In this document: piece after piece, positions 8,222 to 14,058 of the stretch
Layout: the number at the start of each line of letters is the position of its first letter
How positions within the stretch are numbered: position 1 is the first letter of the stretch
Virus record (IMG/VR): IMGVR_UViG_3300042907_001522
Span: 1-27,408 of that record
DNA: 27,408 nucleotides
Strand: one strand, 5' to 3'
From: a virus
Notes under the pieces: generated by a model
The model's database searches: none
Told to the model about the DNA's origin: nothing
Seen by the model: the letters and a program-made list of their open reading frames with translations, nothing else
Position numbers and translations under genes: made by a program

Positions 8222-9343
8222 ATGGCAGATATAAAAATTAGTCAATTAACCGCAAAAGGTTCAGCAATAGCAAATACTGACTTATTAGAAATTAGCGAAA
8301 GTGACGGAGCAGGTGGCTATGTAACAAAGTCGGTTACAGGTGCAAATATTATAGGTTCAAAGCAAAACACTTTAATAAGTGGCACAAACATAAAAACGAT
8401 AAATAGTAATTCGATTTTAGGTAGTGGCAATTTAGTAATAACAGGCGGTGTATCTTCAGTTTCAGCAACAACACCTGTAGTCGCTACAGGAACGACAACA
8501 CCTGTTATTAGTTTAGCTTCAAATTATGGAGATACTCAAAATCCGTATGCTTCAAAGACTGCAAATAATATTTTAGCAGCACCAAACGGAAGTTCAGGAG
8601 TACCAACATTTAGAGCTATTGTAGGCGCAGATATTCCTACACTTAACCAAAACACTACAGGAACAGCAGACAACGTTACAGGAATTGTAGAAGTAGCGAA
8701 TGGTGGTACAGGCACAGCAACTCCAAGTTTGGTAGCAGGAACTAATGTAACTATTACAGGGACATTCCCTAATCAGACTATTAATTCTTCAGGTGGTGGC
8801 GGTGGTGGTAGTACAGGTTTACAATCAGCGGTTTATAGTTCTTTAATTGGTTTTCGAACATCAAACGCACTAACTGCTGGTACTGCTTCATCTCATAGTA
8901 TTTCAAGTGCTAGTATGCAATACGTTCCTTATATACCAAACACAACTTTTACTTGTGTAGAGTTTGCGATTAATGTAATAACTGCACAAGCAACAGGATT
9001 AGCAAGGATTTGTGTTTATTCTTCAAGTAATAATCAACCTACTAATTTATTATACAGTAGTATTGATTTAGATTGTTCAACATCAGGTACAAAAAGTGTT
9101 ATATCTTCTTTTGTTTTTACACAAGGAACAATTTATTGGTTAGGTATTCAAACAAATGTTAATAGTATTACATTTACAGGAATAAATAACGCATCTTGTA
9201 TACCATTATCTTGTAGTACTACGGGTACACAACATACTTCTTGGTCTCAAACTGGACTTACATACGCAAGTGGGGCGCCAAGTGTAGCAGGTGTAAATGC
9301 TTTTGTTTCTGGTAGTACAATTCAAATATCAATGAAAAAATAA
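8222..9343 (+). CDS. Tail fibre / receptor-binding protein
   Basis: This 373-aa protein has an N-terminal fibre-like module (MADIKISQLTAKGSA, NTDLLEISESDGAGGY) common to phage tail fibres that attach to the virion. A central Thr/Gly/Asn-rich shaft follows, with the NGGTGTATPSLVAGTNVTITG motif (about 160-180), then a six-glycine hinge (encoded at 8792-8809). The C-terminal domain (about 205-373) is Ser/Thr/aromatic-rich and predicted to be a beta-sandwich, the probable receptor- or sugar-binding head. The C-terminal domain should vary most between relatives. It is the last large gene before the lysis block. Confidence 0.7.
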   Translation: MADIKISQLTAKGSAIANTDLLEISESDGAGGYVTKSVTGANIIGSKQNTLISGTNIKTINSNSILGSGNLVITGGVSSVSATTPVVATGTTTPVISLASNYGDTQNPYASKTANNILAAPNGSSGVPTFRAIVGADIPTLNQNTTGTADNVTGIVEVANGGTGTATPSLVAGTNVTITGTFPNQTINSSGGGGGGSTGLQSAVYSSLIGFRTSNALTAGTASSHSISSASMQYVPYIPNTTFTCVEFAINVITAQATGLARICVYSSSNNQPTNLLYSSIDLDCSTSGTKSVISSFVFTQGTIYWLGIQTNVNSITFTGINNASCIPLSCSTTGTQHTSWSQTGLTYASGAPSVAGVNAFVSGSTIQISMKK

Positions 9344-9350
9344 TAAAATT

Positions 9351-9506
9351 ATGGCACAATTAAGAAACGAAATTTATGATGAGAACGGACTTGTAAGAGT
9401 TGAGTTCATTGAAGTAGAAAGTCCTACTCAAGAAGAATTAATTGCTCAAAAAGAAGCACAGCTTTTGGCTATGTTTGAAGAATTAAAAGCTTTAAGGGGA
9501 GAATAG
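9351..9506 (+). CDS. Small acidic protein (51 aa), fibre-associated candidate
   Basis: ATG at 9351, 7 bp after the fibre gene stop, to TAG at 9504-9506. The product is 51 aa: a beta-like N-terminal half (LRNEIYDENGLVRVEFIEVE) and a Glu/Ala/Leu-rich helix (about 26-50). Small proteins of this layout often follow tail fibre genes and may act as fibre assembly chaperones or trimerisation partners; that is inference from position. It has no membrane segment and no recognised family. Confidence 0.55.
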   Translation: MAQLRNEIYDENGLVRVEFIEVESPTQEELIAQKEAQLLAMFEELKALRGE

Positions 9507-9671
9507 ATGAAAAGTAACTATTTAGCAAGTCTTTATTTTATTGCGGGTTTTTTAACTTCGTTTTCTTTGATTTGTCAAGGCACAGAACCCTACATTAATT
9601 TGGCAGGTGTTACTTTGTTTTTTTACTTAACTTTCAGTTTAACAGAAGCACTTGAAGATTTAGGATTATGA
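9507..9671 (+). CDS. Small two-helix membrane protein (54 aa), lysis cassette
   Basis: ATG at 9507 directly follows the preceding TAG, and its TGA (9669-9671) overlaps the holin ATG at 9668. The 54-aa product has two hydrophobic segments, about residues 6-23 (ASLYFIAGFLTSFSLIC) and 31-46 (NLAGVTLFFYLTFSL), with a short polar loop between them. The size, topology and coupling to the holin gene make it a candidate second holin, antiholin or pinholin-like protein. It is not a family I can name. Confidence 0.6.
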   Translation: MKSNYLASLYFIAGFLTSFSLICQGTEPYINLAGVTLFFYLTFSLTEALEDLGL

Positions 9672-10129
9672 GACTACAATTATATTTATTACTTTACACA
9701 ATTAAAAATTCAGCGTTGAAACTATTGACTATTTGCTTTTCGTTTTTTTTACCTATTAGCGGAATACTTGGACTTTTATTTGCGTTGATATTATCGGACA
9801 CCGCGACGGGTATATGGAAAGCAAAACATTTAAAACACGAAATAACATCACGCAAACTTTCGGCAATAGTTTCTAAATTACTTTTATACGAGTTGACGGT
9901 TATACTTTTTTACCTTATAGATTACTATATTTTAAACGACATAATTTTACAATTCTTTTCAGTTCCATTAATGCTTACAAAAGTGTTAGCGTTGGTACTT
10001 GCTTCAATAGAAGTTATGAGTATAAACGAAAATTACAAAGTTGTTAAAGGAATAGATTTATGGCAGTCGGCAAAGTTATTATTTGCACGAGCAAAAGAAG
10101 TTAAAGACAACATTAATAAGTTAAAATGA
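9668..10129 (+). CDS. Holin (phage_holin_4 type)
   Basis: This 153-aa membrane protein has hydrophobic segments at about residues 18-42, 70-90 and 95-115. The motif DTATGIWKAKHLKHEITSRKLS (44-65) followed by SKLLLYELTVILFYLID is characteristic of the phage_holin_4/toxin-secretion holin family found in Bacteroides and Flavobacterium phages. Holins permeabilise the inner membrane so that the endolysin can reach peptidoglycan. Its stop overlaps the endolysin start by 4 bp, forming a lysis cassette. Confidence 0.85.
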   Translation: MRLQLYLLLYTIKNSALKLLTICFSFFLPISGILGLLFALILSDTATGIWKAKHLKHEITSRKLSAIVSKLLLYELTVILFYLIDYYILNDIILQFFSVPLMLTKVLALVLASIEVMSINENYKVVKGIDLWQSAKLLFARAKEVKDNINKLK

Positions 10130-10560
10130 ATTTAAGCGCACACGTTACATTAAAAGAGTTTCAAGCTTCAGGAATAGCAACTTTACGAAACCTTAACAAC
10201 CAAATGAACGAGTCGCAAATTGCGTCCGCAAAACTTTTGTGTGAAAACGTGTTTGAACCTTTAAGAATTCACTTAAACAGACCGATACAAATTAGTTCGG
10301 GTTTTCGTAGTTTACAGGTTAATAAAATGATAGGCGGAGCAAAGACTTCACAACATACAAAAGGCGAAGCAATGGACTTACAAATTGGCGCTAAAGGTTT
10401 TAATTTTATTAAAGACAAATTACAATTCGACCAACTAATTTGGGAATTTGGAAACGATGAAAATCCTTCGTGGGTTCACGTTAGTTTCAGTTCTAAAAAT
10501 CGTAAACAAGTATTAAAAGCAACCAAAAAAAATGGGAAAACTATTTATAGTAATTATTAG
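10126..10560 (+). CDS. Endolysin, peptidase M15 family
   Basis: This 144-aa protein resembles M15 (D-Ala-D-Ala carboxypeptidase-like) peptidases. Visible motifs are ISSGFRSLQVNKMIGGAKTSQHTKGEAMDL (56-85) and a C-terminal SWVHVSF (115-121). H77, D84 and H118 form the expected Zn-binding triad, and F101-G109 (FDQLIWEFG) is family-typical. It should cleave peptide cross-links in peptidoglycan during lysis. No signal peptide is visible, so it depends on the adjacent holin for export. It overlaps the spanin-like gene by 29 bp. Confidence 0.9.
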   Translation: MNLSAHVTLKEFQASGIATLRNLNNQMNESQIASAKLLCENVFEPLRIHLNRPIQISSGFRSLQVNKMIGGAKTSQHTKGEAMDLQIGAKGFNFIKDKLQFDQLIWEFGNDENPSWVHVSFSSKNRKQVLKATKKNGKTIYSNY

Positions 10561-10984
10561 CATTTTACTTTATTCGTGTTCGGCTCAATACCATTTAAAC
10601 AAAGCAATAAAGAAGGGTTTTAAATGCGACGAAACAAGTGACACAATTAGAATTACTACTTTGGATAGTATTCCAGTAATTTTAAACGATACTATTTATT
10701 GGGAAAAGGTTTTAAATACAAAAGACACTATTATAAAATATAAAACTGTTTACGTACCAAAGACGCGTTTAGATAAAAAAATTGAATATAGAATAAAAAT
10801 AAAAACTATCTATAAGGATAGAATAGTAGAAAAGGCTCAAGCAAGAGCTGAAGGACAAAAGGCAAAGTCTAATGTTAAATTACGTAGGCCAAAAGGCAAT
10901 CTTAATTTATTATTTGTAGGAGTAGGCATCGGCTTACTTCTATCATATCTCTTTAAATTCGCAAGAGAAAAGTATTCGTTCTAA
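10532..10984 (+). CDS. Candidate unimolecular spanin (lipoprotein with C-terminal TM)
   Basis: This 150-aa protein has an N-terminal hydrophobic signal ending in the lipobox-like LLYSC (C16), a charged periplasmic middle (about 20-120) of alternating strands and Lys/Arg-rich helix, and a single hydrophobic C-terminal segment (about 124-142, LNLLFVGVGIGLLLSYLF) with a basic end. A lipidated N-terminus in the outer membrane plus a C-terminal inner-membrane anchor is the layout of u-spanins, which fuse the two membranes at the end of lysis in Gram-negative hosts. It overlaps the endolysin, as spanins often do. This is a topology-based call; an unrelated lipoprotein is possible. Confidence 0.65.
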   Translation: MGKLFIVIISILLYSCSAQYHLNKAIKKGFKCDETSDTIRITTLDSIPVILNDTIYWEKVLNTKDTIIKYKTVYVPKTRLDKKIEYRIKIKTIYKDRIVEKAQARAEGQKAKSNVKLRRPKGNLNLLFVGVGIGLLLSYLFKFAREKYSF

Positions 10985-10995
10985 TTAAATTATTT

Positions 10996-11760
10996 ATGGT
11001 AAGAAAAAGACTATTTTTCGACATTGAAACGTCGTTCAACGTTGGTATATTTTGGAGAAGTGGTTACAATCTAACTATAAACCCTGGAGATATTATTCAC
11101 GAAAGAGCAATTATCTGTATTTGTTATAAATGGGAGCATGAGCATGACGTTCAATTCTTAACTTGGGATAAAAAGCAATCTGACAAAGCGATGATTAAGG
11201 CTTTTTTAGCAGTTATGCATCAAGCTGATGAGATAGTTGCTCATAATGGAGATAGATTCGATTTAAAATGGATACGAACAAGAGCTATTTTACACGGACT
11301 TGACGTATTTAGTTCTCCTAAGACTATAGATACTCTTAAATTAGCTAAAAGGTATTTTAATTTCAATTCAAACAAATTAGATTACATTGCAAAATATCTT
11401 GGAGTAGGGCAAAAGATGGATACAGGAGGTTTAGACCTATGGAAAGACATTGTGTTTAAGAAAGACAAAGATGCAATGGATAAAATGGTTGCTTATTGCA
11501 AAATGGATGTAACTGTGCTTGAAAACGTGTTTAAAAAATTAAATTCCTATTCTGCACCGTCTACTCATTATGCCGTAATGAATGGTGACGAGAAGTACTG
11601 TTGTCCTGAATGTACAAACTACAATATATATTATAATAAGAAAGTAGTAACAGTTGCAGGTACTATCCACCATTGGTTAAAGTGCAAAGATTGTAACAAA
11701 CACTATAAAATAAACAATAAAAGCTACCAAGAATTTTTAAAATTCAAATATAATTACTAA
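10996..11760 (+). CDS. DEDDy 3'-5' exonuclease-like protein with zinc ribbon
   Basis: This 254-aa protein shows exonuclease motif I FFDIET (D9, E11), motif II AHNGDRFDLKW (82-92, D89) and motif III YCKMDVTVLENVF (Y167, D171), the DEDDy arrangement of the RNase H-like DnaQ/PolB exonuclease group. The C-terminus carries CPEC (203-206) and CKDC (230-233), a candidate zinc ribbon. It likely trims DNA or RNA 3' ends in DNA metabolism or recombination. It is the last gene before a strong terminator, on the late side of the lysis cassette, so late expression is expected. Confidence 0.8.
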   Translation: MVRKRLFFDIETSFNVGIFWRSGYNLTINPGDIIHERAIICICYKWEHEHDVQFLTWDKKQSDKAMIKAFLAVMHQADEIVAHNGDRFDLKWIRTRAILHGLDVFSSPKTIDTLKLAKRYFNFNSNKLDYIAKYLGVGQKMDTGGLDLWKDIVFKKDKDAMDKMVAYCKMDVTVLENVFKKLNSYSAPSTHYAVMNGDEKYCCPECTNYNIYYNKKVVTVAGTIHHWLKCKDCNKHYKINNKSYQEFLKFKYNY

Positions 11761-11783
11761 ATTTGTTATTCATAGTTAGTTTT

Positions 11784-11817
11784 AAAGGGCGGTATTTAAG
11801 AAGCACCGCCTTTTTTT
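11784..11817 (+). terminator. Strong rho-independent terminator closing the late operon
   Basis: The 10-bp stem AAAGGGCGGT (11784-11793) / ACCGCCTTTT (11805-11814), with one G-T wobble and an 11-nt loop, ends in a run of seven T (11811-11817). It separates the structural/lysis block from the early region. Confidence 0.9.
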
Positions 11818-11855
11818 ATGCTCAAAACTTAACACCTGTATACATTTAAATTATT

Positions 11856-11904
11856 ATTGTTAATAACTATCTATAAATTGTTCATAACTATTGTTAGTAA
11901 GTTG
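11856..11904 (+). repeat. Spaced direct repeats upstream of the first early promoter
   Basis: ATTGTTAATAACTAT (11856-11870) recurs as ATTGTTCATAACTAT (11877-11891), 14 of 15 identical with a 21-bp start-to-start spacing. A weaker third copy (ATTGTTAGTAA) starts at 11890. The two-helical-turn spacing next to a promoter suggests binding sites for a dimeric regulator or initiator, but the A/T-rich context weakens the case. Confidence 0.4.
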
Positions 11905-11927
11905 GTATTTATTGTTAAAATAGTATG

Positions 11928-11935
11928 TATATTTG
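11928..11935 (+). promoter_or_regulatory. Bacteroidota-type promoter for the early small-gene operon
   Basis: TATATTTG (11928-11935) matches the Bacteroidota -7 consensus TAnnTTTG. A TTG at 11902-11904 lies 23 bp upstream, a usable -33 element. The ATG of the downstream gene lies at 11967, 31 bp after the element. The extended context (GTATATTTGCATAT then TTTAACTAAC) is shared with the promoters at 13754, 15908 and 19036. Confidence 0.7.
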
Positions 11936-11966
11936 CATATATTATTTAACTAACCAATTTAAAACT

Positions 11967-12128
11967 ATGAAAACAGAATTTAACAAAGTAATTGACTTCT
12001 TGGAAACACAACAACAAGAAGACAAATTAAACACGAACCAACTGCATTTAATTATTCAAACCTTATGCACATTTTTAGATGATGAGCAATTAAAAGAAGT
12101 AGAAAATTTATTTAACCTTAAAAAATAA
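11967..12128 (+). CDS. Hypothetical small helical protein (53 aa)
   Basis: The longest frame begins at an ATG at 11925 that lies within the promoter, so the ATG at 11967, with the AAAACTATG leader used repeatedly in this region, is the real start. The 53-aa product is acidic, Leu/Gln/Glu-rich and helical (FNKVIDFLETQQQEDKL, then LHLIIQTLCTFLDDEQLKEVENL). It is the first gene of an early operon, with no recognised family. Size and location resemble the small host-takeover or regulatory proteins of phage early regions; that is inference only. Confidence 0.65.
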   Translation: MKTEFNKVIDFLETQQQEDKLNTNQLHLIIQTLCTFLDDEQLKEVENLFNLKK

Positions 12129-12132
12129 GACT

Positions 12133-12270
12133 ATGAAAAACTTAATTAATTACTTTACACCAAGAACCGAAGAACACAAGCAATTTTTAACATGCTTTTT
12201 AGGCACTCTAGCGTTCTTTTTTATATTGTCTAATATATTTTATTGTTTAATTTATTTTAAAGCCTTGTAA
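12133..12270 (+). CDS. Small membrane protein (45 aa)
   Basis: ATG at 12133, 4 bp after the previous stop, to TAA at 12268-12270. The N-terminal 18 residues are polar (NYFTPRTEEHKQ) and residues about 19-43 are strongly hydrophobic (LTCFLGTLAFFFILSNIFYC), so a single membrane span is expected. No family is recognised. It may act at the host membrane early in infection, for example in superinfection exclusion, but nothing in the sequence proves it. Confidence 0.55.
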   Translation: MKNLINYFTPRTEEHKQFLTCFLGTLAFFFILSNIFYCLIYFKAL

Positions 12271-12271
12271 G

Positions 12272-12604
12272 ATGGAAAATAGAATTTTAGAAGTACACCA
12301 TAGGGAATGGATCTTAAACTACGAATTTTTAGGTTGGCAATACCAAATATTTGGGACTTGGGAATTTAAAGATTATGACGAAGTAGGTGAATTTGCATTT
12401 ATTGAACTTGATGTTGAAGTTAGTGAAAAATGGATAATTGAAACTGATGACCATTTACAACCGCATATTATTAATATTCGTATTTTAGAAGATGTACGCC
12501 TTGAGATGCAGGAAATAATAAATTCCGATTTAGCAAATTATAACTTTTGGGAATGGAAGACAAGCAATGACGAAAGCAACTATAATTTTTACCACGAACT
12601 ATGA
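12272..12604 (+). CDS. Hypothetical acidic Trp-rich protein
   Basis: This 110-aa protein is acidic and aromatic-rich: seven Trp, including WILNYEFLGWQYQIFGTW (13-30) and NFWEWKTSNDESNYNFYHEL at the C-terminus. There is no signal peptide or membrane segment, and I do not recognise it. It starts 1 bp after the previous gene and its stop overlaps the next start (ATGA at 12601), so it belongs to the same early operon. Acidic, small and early is compatible with an anti-host or DNA-mimic role, but that is speculation. Confidence 0.65.
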   Translation: MENRILEVHHREWILNYEFLGWQYQIFGTWEFKDYDEVGEFAFIELDVEVSEKWIIETDDHLQPHIINIRILEDVRLEMQEIINSDLANYNFWEWKTSNDESNYNFYHEL

Positions 12605-12885
12605 AAGCAGGAACTATATATGACCAATTAGATTGGTGGCAAAGACAATGGCGAGGTTCATTTGACTTAATGTTATATTTAGAAATATGTAGAATTAAAA
12701 AAAACGAAAACCAAAAACAAAAAACTATGAAAAGATACAAAGCAACATTTAAAACTTGGGCGTATGTTGGCGCTCCAATGAAATTAGAAACAAGGATAGT
12801 TGAAGCATATGACTTCCAGCACGTTAAAAACTTAATACAAAAAAACGATGACATTATAATTGAAATTAAACAAATAGAACAATGA
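12601..12885 (+). CDS. Hypothetical protein, possibly two-part
   Basis: This 94-aa reading frame starts at 12601 (ATGA overlap with the previous gene). Its first 42 residues are Trp- and Lys-rich (DQLDWWQRQWRGSFDLMLYL). From M43 (12727) the sequence changes to a compact beta-alpha-like domain (MKRYKATFKTWAYVGAPM to the end) that begins with a good AAAAACTATG leader. The 12727 ATG may be the true start of a 52-aa protein or a second internal start. No family is recognised. Confidence 0.6.
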   Translation: MKAGTIYDQLDWWQRQWRGSFDLMLYLEICRIKKNENQKQKTMKRYKATFKTWAYVGAPMKLETRIVEAYDFQHVKNLIQKNDDIIIEIKQIEQ

Positions 12886-12941
12886 TAGAATTAATAAAAG
12901 AAATTAAATATAGAGAAAATGGACGAACTAACAGTATTTAA
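12882..12941 (+). CDS. Mini-ORF (19 aa), possible relic of a gene start
   Basis: An ATG at 12882, overlapping the previous stop as ATGA, opens only 19 codons. Its first 24 nt are nearly identical to the first 24 nt of the gene at 13386 (both encode MIELIKEI). It overlaps the next start at 12919. It may be a remnant of a duplicated 5' end, or a leader that couples translation. It is probably not a functional protein. Confidence 0.3.
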   Translation: MIELIKEIKYRENGRTNSI

Positions 12942-13173
12942 AAATAGACTTGAGAAGATAGGTATTAAAATTACTCTTACAACAAATATACCTTGGATAT
13001 ATCTTGAGTCTGTAAATGGGAACAAAATAAAGTATGATGATTTCAATTCTAATCATGGTTACACTATTGCTTGGCATCCTATAAAAGAAGGTGAAAAGAT
13101 AAAACTTAACTATGACATAAAAAGAACATTTAAAATAATTAGAAAATATGGGAAAGGTAATACTAGAGTTTGA
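12919..13173 (+). CDS. Hypothetical protein (84 aa)
   Basis: This 84-aa protein is basic and beta-rich (IKITLTTNIPWIYLESVNGNKI; GYTIAWHPIKEGEKIKLNYDI) with a Lys/Arg-rich C-terminus (KRTFKIIRKYGKGNTRV). It contains no signal or membrane segment. Small phage proteins of this layout exist in Flavobacterium phages, but I cannot assign a function. Its 3' end overlaps the next gene by 26 bp. Confidence 0.65.
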   Translation: MDELTVFKNRLEKIGIKITLTTNIPWIYLESVNGNKIKYDDFNSNHGYTIAWHPIKEGEKIKLNYDIKRTFKIIRKYGKGNTRV

Positions 13174-13384
13174 CTCTATAGAAGAGAAAGACGATGCAAG
13201 AATGGCGTTAGATGGCTATAAATGGAAAAACGCAATGTGGGAATTAGACCAATTGCTTCGAGGCGCTGCGAAATATGGTTCTTTTGAGAATAGAGAAGCT
13301 ACGGAAGCTGAAAGAGATATGGCCGATAAAGTAAGAGATGCTATAAGAGACATAATAAATGAACACAATTTAAACTTAGAATAA
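13148..13384 (+). CDS. Conserved phage protein of unknown function (78 aa)
   Basis: This 78-aa acidic, helical protein has the signature ILEFDSIEEKDDARMALDGYKWKNAMWELDQLLRG (5-39) followed by AAKYGSF and a C-terminal DKVRDAIRDIINEHNLNL. I recognise this pattern from small conserved proteins in many phage early regions, without a demonstrated function. It overlaps the upstream gene and is followed after 1 bp by the DnaA-like gene. Confidence 0.75.
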   Translation: MGKVILEFDSIEEKDDARMALDGYKWKNAMWELDQLLRGAAKYGSFENREATEAERDMADKVRDAIRDIINEHNLNLE

Positions 13385-13385
13385 A

Positions 13386-13742
13386 ATGATAGAACTAATA
13401 AAAGAAATAATAGAACAAGACGGACTTGGAAAAAAAAACCGAAAACGTGAAATAATACACAGAAAAATTTATTTATTTAATGCTCTTAGAAATGAAGGTT
13501 ACACTTTAAAAAGAATAGGCGACTTATTTAATATGCACCACGCTTCAATTCTGCATGGTTTAAATACCTACCAAAATTTAGTAGATACAAAAGACAAGCA
13601 ATTAAAACTTGACATTGAGTATTACGAACTTTTGTTAAAAAACAATAAGCCTAATATAGACTTATTAAGTGAAATTAAAAAAGCTAAAAACTTAAATGAC
13701 CTAAGAATTATTCAACAAAGACTTGCAAATGAACTTTATTAA
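13386..13742 (+). CDS. DnaA domain IV-like DNA-binding protein
   Basis: This 118-aa protein has an HTH-like core, YTLKRIGDLFNMHHASILHGLNTYQNL (39-65), that resembles the DnaA C-terminal origin-binding domain: an HTH followed by the signature His-x-Ser-Ile/Val-Leu-His (HHASILHGL, 51-59). No AAA+ ATPase domain is present, so only the DNA-binding half of a DnaA-like protein is seen. The C-terminal part (about 85-118) is helical. It may bind the phage origin, or DnaA boxes on the host chromosome, to redirect replication; this is inference. It ends just before the promoter at 13754. Confidence 0.7.
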   Translation: MIELIKEIIEQDGLGKKNRKREIIHRKIYLFNALRNEGYTLKRIGDLFNMHHASILHGLNTYQNLVDTKDKQLKLDIEYYELLLKNNKPNIDLLSEIKKAKNLNDLRIIQQRLANELY

Positions 13743-13753
13743 AAAAATATATT

Positions 13754-13761
13754 TATATTTG
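13754..13761 (+). promoter_or_regulatory. Bacteroidota-type promoter for the modification operon
   Basis: TATATTTG fits TAnnTTTG. The 45 bp from 13738 to 13782 are identical to 15892-15936, so the promoter and its 5' leader (TAACTAACTTAAAAA) are duplicated. No clear -33 TTG is visible in the A-rich upstream stretch. The start ATG is at 13790, 28 bp after the element. Confidence 0.75.
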
Positions 13762-13789
13762 CATATAACTAACTTAAAAAAATTAAACT

Positions 13790-14053
13790 ATGAACATTTT
13801 AGAAAAAGCGAATGAAATAATAAATACTCGTTCGGAGGAAAAGGAAAGAATGTATGGACCATTTGAGGAAGGAATGGAAAGAGCTGCTAAAATAGCTTCT
13901 GGATGCACCGGCAAGGACTTTACAGCGAATGATATGTACATTTGCTTAGTAGCATTAAAGCTTTCTAGGCAATCTTACAATCATAAAGAAGATAACCTAT
14001 TAGACGCAGTTGCGTATTTAGCAAGTTTAAACAATTACTTAAATAAAAAATAA
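13790..14053 (+). CDS. DUF6378-like phage protein
   Basis: This 87-aa protein starts at the first ATG after the promoter. It has EKERMYGPFEEGMERAAKIAS (17-37), TGKDFTANDMYICLVALKLSRQ (40-61) and KEDNLLDAVAYLASLNNYL (66-84), the pattern of the DUF6378 family of small helical phage proteins found near nucleotide-metabolism genes. The Glu- and Asp-containing helices recall all-alpha NTP pyrophosphatases, but no activity is established. It is the first gene of the operon that continues into the glycosyltransferase-like and hydroxymethylase-like genes. Confidence 0.7.
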   Translation: MNILEKANEIINTRSEEKERMYGPFEEGMERAAKIASGCTGKDFTANDMYICLVALKLSRQSYNHKEDNLLDAVAYLASLNNYLNKK

Positions 14054-14058
14054 AAATT

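Noticed and set aside
11925-11966. Upstream ATG extending the first early gene
   Set aside because: This ATG lies within the promoter element, so it would not be transcribed; the ATG at 11967 has the usual leader.
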